This document shows positions 9,483 to 21,400 of a stretch of 64,000 nt of DNA, in pieces. Source of the DNA: Lytechinus variegatus (taxonomy: Eukaryota > Echinodermata > Echinoidea > Temnopleuroida > Toxopneustidae); NCBI RefSeq assembly GCF_018143015.1, contig NC_054746.1:36240830-36304829 (forward strand). The letters are read 5' to 3'. The position numbers and the translations under genes are program-made. The notes below the pieces were generated by a model, which saw nothing but the letters and a program-made list of their open reading frames with translations, was not told where the DNA came from and ran no database searches. The stretch's first letter is position 1. Each line of letters opens with the position of its first letter.

Positions 9483-12400
9483 GTAACATTAACTGAAGTA
9501 ATCATGATAAAGCTATTAATGTTGAACTATGGGTGTCAATCCAGGGGGCAGTGGCGCATTTTTGAGGGGTAAAAGGGGTGTTTAAGTCAAAATTGCTGAA
9601 AAGTTGCGAGCGAGTGATTATATTTCACCATATTTTACCTTTTACTTTTTTCTCAGAATTTCTGCATGTGGTGGTGGGCATTTGGATGAGTCTTGGGGGG
9701 TACGAGCACTCACCCCATGCCTTTTTAATCCATATTCTCTAACAGTGTAAAAATAGCGGAGTTGAAAATGGCGAAGGTAAAGATGGCATAGGCAAAATTG
9801 AAAGAGATATGGGGGGCTGGTTTGTTAAAAAGCCGAGAAAAAAAGTTTTCACTTCAAAATCAAAGGGGATTTGGTTAAGGGGAAAATGACACATAAAATA
9901 TTTCAACTAAATGAAGTTATTTTGGGTCAGAAAAAGAATTACAACAAAAATGATAACAATTAGATAATAAACAATGTTTTTTCTTCTGTCTGAAAAGTAA
10001 CAGATTTTATCAAATCTCTACATTTTAGCATACCAAGCTAATTAGAGGGTCTGCTTATGGTGTACAAAATACCCAACAGCACTTCCGCTTCCAAGGGTTA
10101 TGACCAGGAAGGCGTAAAGGTTCAGGGTCTTTCTTTTATGCAAAGAATCTGAACCAGATGGTCCCCCTCGATCGACCCCAAATTGACAGTGTACCAGTCA
10201 AAACAAGATTATTATTGATTTTCATAATCAGTTACATATCCAATGCCAAGCCTGTGAACGCATGCTTATTGTCAGTCAAATATTTAAAAAGAATAGTACA
10301 GACGACATTACAAATAAGGACATAATACACGATCATTCGTGACAATTTCAACGTCTAAGCTTTCCCCGTTATGTTCTCTATGTTTTCCTCCACCCCCTAA
10401 CCCTCTCTTTCTCTCTACCTCGCTTAAGTATACTCTTCCTCCTTTTTGCATCGGTAACCTCCCAAAACTTTAGATGTAAAAAAAAACAGCCAGACAAAAA
10501 GGAATGTTATAAAGTGATGAATGAGAATAGTGCAGTTTCATTTTGCTCCTGATAAATTGAATGAAAAAAAATATCTGTCGTTTGATTTCTTTTTAAAAAG
10601 CCTTCACTATGGAAGCTTAAAAGTGCCACCGAGATGTTGAGATAATTATCTCGGGAAGTCGACATCTTGATAGCAAAAGATAAGATGGCGAGATCCCAGA
10701 TCTCATCATGTCGACATCTTTTAGAAGAGATGATGAGATGACAAGATCCCGGATCTCATCATGTCAACATCTTTAAGAAGAGATGTTGAGATGACAAGAT
10801 CCTGGATCTCATCATGTCAACATCTTTAAGAGATGATGAGATGACAAGATCCCGGATCTCATCATGTTGATATCTTTTAGAAGAGATGATGAGATGACAA
10901 GATCTCGTAACTCGTCATGTCTACATCTTTAAGAAGAGATGATTAGATGACATGATCATGGATCGAAGATCTTGTCATCTGACCATTTCTTCTAAAAGAT
11001 GTCGACATGACGAGATCCGGGATCTTGTCATCTCATCATCTCTTCCAAAAGATGTTGACATGATGAGATCTGGGATCTTGTCATCTCATCATCTCTTCTA
11101 AAAGATGTTGACATGATGAGATCCGGGATCTTGTCATCTCATCATCTCTTCTAAAAGATGTTGACATGATGAGATCCAGGATCTCGTCATCTGATCTTTT
11201 GCTATCAAGATATCGACTTCCCAAGATAATTATCTCAACATCTCGGTGGCACTTTTAAAGAGAAATTCCAGTGTTGCAGTAAACACTGATTTCATGAGAA
11301 AGTCTGTAAAACCAGGCTTAATTGTCAGTATATAATCGAGGATGGAGATCTGGTACAGTTACATAAACTGAACTTTGTGAAATCTTGAAATCTACGCTGA
11401 AAAACGTTCACACTGAAGATCACCAACACAGATAGGCACACGTGGGACAGTGTATTATTATTGCTGGAATAAAGACCCGACGGAAGTGACCGAATCCGCG
11501 CTTATTTTGCTTATTTCTCCGCAATTACACAGTTTCTCCCAGAATCATTTGGCACATATTTTTTATTCGTACAAACAGACACTTGGGTGGTCATTATATT
11601 AGATTCTGTAAAAAGTCATTTTGAGATCGTTACCAAAACTGGAATTTCTCTTTAAGCTTCCATACTTCACGGTACACCTCCAACGAATTCATAAGTACCA
11701 TTGTTAGGCCGATGAAGACATAATCCTTACTATAATTTGGCTAATCTTGTATGTCCTTCCGTTTGTTTGACGCAGCTTTTCTCCGTGGTTTTCCACTCAA
11801 TCGAGCTGGAATTTTTTCTAAACATGGTTAAATTGTTCACAGATTGTCATAAGGGGGGTTGTTTGTGGTAATTTGGTCGCATTATTTAAAGGTTTTTTTA
11901 CAATTCGTAACTTTTTGGCATTCCTTTTCGCAGCCCTGAGTATAGCTTCGAAGTTCCCAGTCCCTTTTATGCTTTTACCTCTCTCGGGCGGCGAAATACA
12001 AAGCATGCATGCCATCCTGCCGACTGTCGACCGGGTATGGTACGGTATGTACTTACTCATGCGCTGACTGCATGCATATAATGCATGAGTGCGCGCTGCT
12101 GAAACGTAAACAACATACCGTAATCGGCCGATGTCCTCAGTGGTTACCGTACCGGTGAGTACGACTTTCTGACAAACCTATTTATTTCTTTTATTGTGAA
12201 TGATTCTGCAGTAAAGCCCCATTCTGTCATTCTAACGTATGATAAACTTGTTACTTAAAAGGCTCAAGATCTAGAAATCTATAGCCTAGCCCTAGGCCTA
12301 TAGGCTACTATCAAATGCTGGTCATAAGTGGTAAGAAAGTTTTTAAGTTATAGGCAGTGTATACAGCCACATACATGTGGCCGAAACATGTGGCCACACG

Positions 12401-15400
12401 CGTGTGGTTATATCCAATACTAGGCCGGTAAGCACTAAACAGGTACCAATCCTGCAGACGCAAGCTCATAAATATTCTTAAGATTAGGGTTAGGGTTAGG
12501 ATTAGGATATTAGGGTAGCTTGCGTCTGCAGGATTGGTACCTATATAGTGCTTACCTACCAGGCCCCGCTGAGGATACCGCTACACGCGTCAATTGCACT
12601 TGGCTTATGCCGAAAGGGTGGGTGATGTCGCGTTAGGGTGTGTTGACATTAACGCGAAGATTCGTCCAAAGCCCCCCCCCCCCCGGCTTGGCCGAAAGGG
12701 TGCGCTTGGAGCGTTACGTCACGTCGCGTTCACTGGAACGCATTCATTCGTCCAAAGCCCCCCCCCCCGGGAAGTGCCAAAAGGGTGCGTTTTATTTTGT
12801 TTTTGATAATAATAATGATAATAATAATAATACTAACAATAATAATAATAATTACAACAATAATAATAATAATAAAGATAAGAACGATGATAATAATGAT
12901 CATTATAATAATAAAATATCACAGATGATTATCATCATAATCTTCATCATCAACATAATAGAAAATAATGACAATAATAATAATAATGAATTATAATAAT
13001 AAATAAAAATAAAAAACAAAATCATCGGTCGAAGTGAGAAGGGTTCGAATCTGCAACTACCGGTTTCGAGGCGCCGCTCTCAACCAATTGAGCTATTCGT
13101 GCATTGCAGCCATGTCGTGGTCTTTTCTTTAAGTATATATCCCCTGGTATTGCGCAATGCCCGAACGCACGCCGCGCTACATTGTCTCTGGTGACGGTAA
13201 TGTCGAAACGGTGATACGACGAAATTGAGTTCCTCTTCCGCAGAATCATGCATTTTTCAAGAAAGAGTGATGCAAGTACTTGCTTGAAAATATTCTTAAG
13301 ACATTTCAACGATTCATTTTGATTCTACATGTAGGTAAGTAAAGCTTCTGTAAATTCGGATCATTTCTGTCTCCACTGTTCAGATATGCTTCTGCAGCGA
13401 TGAGCGGATCGTGCCATCGCCCTGCCGCCCTGGCTAGCCATCCGGCCGTACTGTACTAGGCTGTACGCCTTCACAATTAGCCGCTGAGTGTACTGAACGC
13501 GAAGGTTCGGGAAAAGCCCCCCCGGTTGTGCCATTTGGGGGCGTTGTCGACACTGACGCGCCCTAACGCTCCCAACATACCCTTTCGGCCAAACCGGGGG
13601 GGGGGGGGCTTTGGACGAATCTCCGCGTTAGTGTCAACACCCCCTAACGCGACAGCACCCACCCTTTCGGCATAAGCCCTTGCACTTGTACTCTATGCAG
13701 CAGCAGTAATCGCAAACGCGTAACACAACTCACAAGCGATGTGTATTTCTTGCGACGGTACATGTTGCAAAATTTCATCACAAAGGTTTTATCTCCCGAT
13801 TTCTTTGAGATACAAACAATATTCTCACTTCACTGTCACCTGCTTGCTGATCAGCTGAGAATGAAGTGAGAATATAGGCCTAGAATCTATGTCAACATCA
13901 GTGAAATCGGGAGATAAAACCTTCATGATGAATCTTTGAGAAGGTTACCTTTTCTTGATAATTAGGTCAATTCAATGACCTACCTACCCAGTTTCATTAA
14001 AACATCCTTTATATTTAATCCTGTATGTTAACAGATTCAACTACCTGCCACTCAATGCTCCAAGGCCAAGCTGTGCCAGTGCTCTGTTGCCCACAGTTCA
14101 GTGCATGGTTAGTATTATGACGTAAGACATAATATTTATATTGAATGATTGATGCCGCAGTAAATCTAAATTCCAACATGTGAAGTTGTTTGGTTGAGTC
14201 TGATAATAAACTCAGTGCTAAGTTCCAAAACCCAAAATTAAAATTTCTTAATAGATTTGCTATCAACCCTTTTATTTCAGGACAAATTTGATCAGATTTT
14301 CTTCGGAACATTGGTAACACTGTCATTTTCTTTCTTTGCTACACACATTCAACAAAATTAATGTCTCTAAAATTCATTTACAAATATAAATGAATTATAT
14401 TTAGTATTATGTTCGCCAATTCATATGTTAAACTTTATTTTTGTGTGATTAACAAAATACTAATGTAGTGTGATCGTAATAAACAAGCATTGGTAAAATG
14501 ATTTTACAGACATGTGTTGCCAATTTAATGATTTCAGTGCTTAATTTCCTTCTTTTAATTCCTGATGCTAAATGCCAAGTGGTAACACTACACAAATGAG
14601 CTTATTGTGTGCAGTGATATTTTAGCTCCTTCACATCTAAAACCTTTTCTCTCTCTCTATCTCGCTCTTTTCTTTCTTTAATTTCTCTATCTCTCTCTTC
14701 ATCTCTCTGGTTTTCCCACTGTCTCTCACATTCATTTCCCAACTGTCTCTCTCATTTTCCCCACTCTCTGCCTCTCTCATTCATTTTTCCCACTGTCTGT
14801 CTATCTCATTCATTTTCCCCGTGTGGGTCTCTTTCATTTTCTCCCTCTGTCTCTCTGTCATTCATTTTCCCCTCTGTCTCTCATTTTCCCCATTCTCTGT
14901 CTCATTTTCCTCACCGTCTGTCTGACTCATTTTTCCCACCACTGTTTCTGTCTCACTCATTTTATCACTCCCCCCCTTTCTCTCACTCTCACTTCTTTTC
15001 GACATCCTGCCATACTTATATATGATTGAGCAATCTTTAATTTAAAAAGTACAAACAACCGCAGTCTAATGTACATTGTAAGGTACATGTGCAATGTACT
15101 TACATATTTATTTCTGACCCGATACATGTAATCATAACATTTCTATATCACAATAATTGCCTCTTGACTGCTTACTGAATACACCGTGTTCTAATACATT
15201 TTTCCATTTTATAGTTAGATTTGGATTTCACTCTGTAATGATTATTGAAGTTCTTCCTCCAGTTCAACCCAACAACCCAAGATGCTTAACTTAATTGAAC
15301 CTCCTATCTATATTGAAAGAGAAGTCTGCTATGAATCAGTTGTCTAAATATATTTCATCAATAAACTGCTTGGCTTTCAGCGTGAATAGGCAGTCTAGCT

Positions 15401-18400
15401 GTACATACAAGAATGTCACCCCCTCCCCCCCCCCACACACACTTTGATAAAGAAAAATGACTCCTACCCCCTGTGCTGCCACGGGTAATTGCTGCTAGTG
15501 ACATGATGAAATGCCTAACCGCGAAATGCACTTCTAATTTAATCTATGTAGATGCGGGGGCTTTTTGACAATTCGTTGCACGGGGGTTTAAGGCTGGCCG
15601 TATTTCACCTAGAGCTGTCATTTTTACCTCTCCCATTATAACCCCTGCCTTTTTACCTCTGCCATTATTACCTCTGCCATTTTTACCTCTGCCATTTTTA
15701 CCTCTGCCATTTTTACCTCTGCCATTTTTACCTCTGCCATTTTTACTTCTGCCATTTTTACCTCTGCCATTATTACACCGAGCCGGTATGAATGTGAGTA
15801 TGGTATGAATGTGAGTATGGTATGAATGTGAGAATGGTATGGATGTGAGTATGGTATGAATGTGAGTGAGGTATGAATGTGAGTGTGGTATGAATGTGAG
15901 TATGGTATGAATGTGAGTGTGGTATGAATGTGAGTATGGTATGAATGTGAGTATGGTATGAATGTGAGTATGGTATGAATGTGAATGTGGTAAGAATGTG
16001 AGTATGGTATGAATGTGACTATGGTATGAATGTGAGTGTGGTATGAATGTGAGTATGGTATGAATGTGAGTATGGCATGAATGTGAGTATGGTATGAATG
16101 TGAGTGTGGTATGAATGTGAGTATGGTATGAATGTGAGTGTGGTATGAATGTGAGTATGGTATGAATGTGAGTGTGGTATGAATGTGAGTATGGTATGAA
16201 TGTGAGTGTGGTATGAATGTGAGTATGGTATGAATGTGAGTATGGTATGAATGTGGTAAGAATGTGAGTATGATATCAATGTGAGTGTAGTATGAATGTG
16301 AGTATGGTATGAATGTGGGTGTGGTATGAATGTGAGTATGGTATGAATGTGAGTGTGGTATGAATGTGAGTGTGGTATGAATGTGAGTGTGGCATGAATG
16401 TGAGTGTGGTATGAATGTGAGTATGGTATGAAAGTGAGTATGGTATGAATGTGAGTATGGTATGAATGTGAGTGTGGTATGAATGTGGGTGTGGTATGAA
16501 TGTGAGTGTGGTATGAATGTGAGTGTGGTATGTGAGTGTGGCATGAATGTGAGTATGGCATGAATGTGAGTGTGTTATGAATGTGAGTATGGTATGAATG
16601 TGAGTGTGGTATGAATGTGAGTATGGCATGAATGTGAATGTGGTATGGATGTGAGTATGGTATGAATGTGAATGTGGTAAGAATGTGAGTATGATAAGAA
16701 TGTGAATGTGGTAAGAATGTGAGTATGGTATGAATGTGAGTATGGTATGAATGTGAGTATGGTATGAATGTGAGTATGGTATGAATGTGAGTGTGGTAAG
16801 AATGTGAGTATGGTATGAAAGTGAGTATGGTATGAATGTGAGTATGGTATGAATGTGAGTATGGTACGAATGTGGGTGTGGTATGAATGTATGGTATGAA
16901 TGTGAGCGTGTTTTGAAAGTGATTGTTCATCGGCGTATGCACATAGTTCGATCCGGTTTATGTTAGCCGATCCTGCCTTTCCTTGTTCCACCGGAGCAAT
17001 AGATTTGAATAATTAATTCCTTTGAACAATAGTTGAATGATATGTTGTATGGTGTGTTTGAGGATCCCTGATTGAAGCTGTGCATTGAATTTAACTGCTC
17101 GCTCATCCTGTTCGTTCGTCCCCGAACTCCTTCCTGCATGTCAACTGCTTAAATCTTTTTTGCTCTTTTTTTTTTGCTTTAAAAATGCATCCATCCATCA
17201 CCACTACTTTTCATTTTTTACTTTTTACGTTAACCTTTTCATTTTCGGTACGCATGTTCACAATTGCAATATATATACTGTATTATTTCATGTTCGTGTA
17301 TTTAACCAGTCGAATATTATGGAATGTAAATACCGTATGTAAAAAAGTGTAGGGCTTAGACAATTCAGCCTCTTGGCTGCTAAGTGCAATATCAATAAAA
17401 CCTTTTCAATTCAATTCAAATATTTAACATTTTACTTTCTCCATCAACGCTTGACGTTTTTTTAAAATAAAGCTAAAATACAGGATTTTTCTGCGGGTGC
17501 TACTTATAGTGTTACAAGCAAGATTGGAATGTTTAAGTGTAGGCCTATATACTTGACCAAATCTCCTTCATTTGGGAGCGAAAACCCCCCTTTTTTGTAT
17601 TTTTTTCCGACCGGAATATGTCCGCATACAATTTGTACCCTTTCTCCTCTCCCTGGGGAGCATTCCAACAAGAGAGCAAAGACACACTTGCTAGGCTTAC
17701 AACGTAGGCTTTCGCATCCTAACGGCTACCCATTTGAAACATGGGTGGAGAATGGCAAAGTGTGGATTGACGCCTTGCCAAAGGACGCTAGGCCATGGTG
17801 GCCTCTGAACAATCCATTTGATTACAAGGCGAGAGTTAGAACCACTACACCACGACGATTCCACATTGATGCGACATTGTCATGTGGCGATCCCGTAGTC
17901 GAGTGACTGCACACATGGAAGTCCGTGGTTCGATTCCCACCATAAACTTTATGCCATATATAGAGCAAGAGGTTGTTTTGTTTTTGTTAATTTACATTGC
18001 TCTTTTTGTCTTAAATCAAATTGATTAAAATGGTCCATGCGTTACTCGCAAATAATTGTGTGTGCATGTGTTGATTAAAAAAAAATATGTCAGCAGCATT
18101 TAGATATAGAATACAATTATCTTGAATCATTTCATTATCAATTTTGTTCTTGTTATGTCAAATCGATTTTGTAGCCACTTTCAGGAAAAAAATATTTTGT
18201 TTATGAGTCTCCATGGTGGCCTGCACTCTTAAAAATTATCTTACTTCGGTGGCTTGAACTTTAAACCAGTCAATAACACTTGACACATATTACGCGAAGG
18301 GAGGGAACATACTCACAGTGGCGTATCTGGGCATTTTGTTTTACGATGAAATTGCCCCCATCCACCCCTCCCCTGAATTAACATAGTAATTTAATATGAA

Positions 18401-21400
18401 GGAAGAGAACAAAGCAGCTACGCAAATATGGGTGGGGGTATCGGCCTATTCGTATATTTTCTTGTGGGTTCTGCATGAGGTAATATATAAAACTATAGAT
18501 ATTAAAACTAAACAATAGTTGTACGGCAGAAGGGAAGAATGGAATTTGTTGTACAACAATCTATGAAAGGTAACTCAACCTTTTTTCTCATAAGAGCTTT
18601 AATAGTTCTTATCAAAACAATGCGTAGTTCTATTTCTATTTTTCTACACTCATCAATTGATTTCTGCTTGAAAATGTGAGTGATTCCTAGTTCTTGCATG
18701 AATGAGCTGTACATACATAATTTCACATTTTAAAAGTATCTAATGTAATTTTTTGGCGGATTTGTGATATAGATGTTTGACAAATCTGATGCATGTTAGA
18801 TTTTGTTGTCTGATGACGTTACAATTGCAACTGTTAACAATTTTTAACGGTTAAGCTTAGATTGAAAACTTTCATTTAAAACTAATTAATTCTATCGGAA
18901 AAAAAATTCAGATCTGTTTTCAGTCAAATAATGTACCCCGTGGATTGTATCCATAGAAACACGAAATGGCCGAGTGGCACTTAGGTATTTAGCAGACTAT
19001 AATGGTGAAGAAATACATGTAAACAATAAATTATGATGAATATACAAAGATTGAAAACAAACATGTTTCAATGTGAATGGGGTTGCAATGATATTTTTTT
19101 TAAATCTAAATTCAATATTGGGGCGTGGTGGTATAGTGGTTATGACTCTCGTCTTTCAATCTTAGGGACGTTTACCCACATTGTGCTGCACTTAACCCAG
19201 GAGAGCATTTCAAGGGCTTGTCGGACTTTTTATCCGACAAGCACTGTTTCGACAGTTAACATAGTAACAGTGACTATCATCCAATCAGAATCAAGGAAAG
19301 ATGTCAAATCCGACAACTTGTCAGACGAAAATGTTGATGAAACGTTCCTCTGGTGAGGTTACTGAGTATTCCTCGAAATTCCTCTAATGCTTGAGCGTCT
19401 TTAGGCAGCGCATCTATAGCCGGTGGGATATTAATCTGAGCCAGCTTATAAAACACTTTTAGGAACTGAAGTGGCGTAACCTCGATAAATCATCATTATA
19501 AATTTCCTATTTAATTTATTTTTGTTTGCATCACCATTGATTTCTTTGCCCTCTTCAAGTGACACCTGGAACAATTGCCCCTTTGCTCCAATTGAATTTG
19601 TTTTTAAACTTTTATCTCTTCCAATTCGATTAGGGGAGTCACTTCGATAGTCCAACATTAATTACATTAACCTTTTATTGAATGTTAAACGTCAAATAAC
19701 CCAATCACTTTTATGTTGACTGAGGTCTGATATATCATCTTTTGAAGGTTGGATTGGCTCTCTACCTCTCGGTATCTCCCTCATGGTCGCCCCGTTCATC
19801 AAACTAGCTTCGGAAAGATTCGGCTATAGATCGGTTTCAATCGCTGGCGTTGTTTCGACTTCGGCGGGCGTTTTAGTGACGTCATTTTTGCCTCGTCTCC
19901 TACCGATGTTTGGAACTTTTGGTGTTATGAATGGAATAGGAGCAGGGCTTTTCACAGTTTGTGCTTTTGATCTGATAGTCTTGTATTTTCCTGAGAGGAA
20001 TACAATTACAGCTGTGGCATTAGCCTCTACAGGTTCTACAGCAGGTATGTATAAACCCATAGGTGTCAACTTTAGACTTTTGACTTTACAAAACAAACAT
20101 TTCCTTTATTGTACAATAAAATGTGTAATATCAAACACGATTACAATGTCATCCCCCATCACTGTGACCATGAAAACTTTACGGTGCGGGGAAAATAAAT
20201 GTGGGTGGAATTTGACCTTATTTGATAAGATGTACAGGACTGTTAGTCCATTGCATACGCGTAACCAGTATTTTGCACCCCGGGGCCCGACCTAATTTTG
20301 GCGCTCCTGTGAAAATTTGGAAAATGGCGCCCCCCCCTCCCGCCAGGCAAAAGGTGCCTTAAATGCTTATTGAATTGTCTCATTTAATAATCACGTGAAA
20401 AATGGCAATCGAAGACCACTTTTTTTTATGCGTTCATGAAAAAAAATATATCCATGAATATGGTGTCATATACCACTTTTTAAAAATAATACATGCGACC
20501 AGGTGGGTGTTTCATTAAGCTGTTCGTAAGTTAGACTGTAAGAACGACTGGTGAACTTTTCTTACGCTCTAAAAACAAAGGATCACCAGTCGTTCTTAAA
20601 GTTGCAACCATGAACAGGATGGGTATCTTTATAATTTTTGATATTCTGACCTAAATTTTTGACATTCTAAGCACTATTGGTGATCATGAACAGAATGGGT
20701 ATCTAACAAATAATTCCCTGCGATAGCGAAGCGCGAGCTTAAAATTTTTGATATTCCGACACAAAACTTGACATTCTAAGCAGATTTTGCCCATGAACAG
20801 GATAGGTATCTAGAATTGTGTGAGCACGAAGCGCTAGCTGAAAAAAATGTAATAGTCTGACCTAAAATTTTGACAAAAATCGATTAAGCACTTTTGGTAA
20901 TCATGAATAAGATGCGTATTTTATGCGAGCGAGAAACGCGAGCTGATTTCTTTTTATATTTCTACCCAAAGTTGGACATTCTCAGTACTTATCTAACCAT
21001 GAACAGGATCGATCGTCACCTTACTAAACAATTGATGCGAACGCGAAGAGCGAGATGATTTTTTTTTATACTCTGACCTAAAATTTAGACGTTCTGAGAA
21101 CTTTTGGTAATCATGAACAGGAACGGCATCTATCTTTGCATTTGATGCGAGCGCCAAACTCATGTGAAACATTAATTTTGCGCCCACTCCCGGTCAAACA
21201 TCATATTGGCGCCCCAAAGGTCAAATTTGAATTTGGTACCCTCTCCCTAGGTTGAACATGAAATTGGCGCCCCAGGACAAACATCAAATTGCACCCCAAA
21301 GGTCGAATATGAATTTGGCGCCCCCCCCCCCCTCCCTAGGGATATACATGAATTTAGCACCTCAGGACAAAAATCAAATTGGTGCTCCTATTCGGCGCCC

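Larger units (their letters stand above)
12597..13690. repeat. Inverted-arm composite with G/C-runs, AAT microsatellite and tRNA-like piece
   Basis: Left arm 12597-12780 and right arm 13500-13690 share GGCTTATGCCGAAAGGGTGG, TTCGTCCAAAGC next to C-runs, and GACACTAACGCG-type words in inverted order. Between them lie an AAT/AAC-rich microsatellite (about 12806-13020) and a tRNA-like segment. Boundaries are approximate and no target duplication was confirmed. Confidence 0.6.

Noticed and set aside
12640..12996. Asn-rich frame
   Set aside because: Generated by an AAT/AAC microsatellite.
13024..13112. Functional tRNA gene on the - strand
   Set aside because: Same reasoning: internal promoter-like boxes without proper arms, within a repeat.
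15636..16991. Long His/Thr/Ser-rich - strand reading frames (up to 307 codons)
   Set aside because: They are read-through of the 17-bp minisatellite, open in all three - strand frames, with no start context, splice logic or domain.
20045..20295. Read-through extension of transporter exon 2
   Set aside because: Family resemblance stops exactly at the GTATG donor, and exon 3 continues TM5 in phase.
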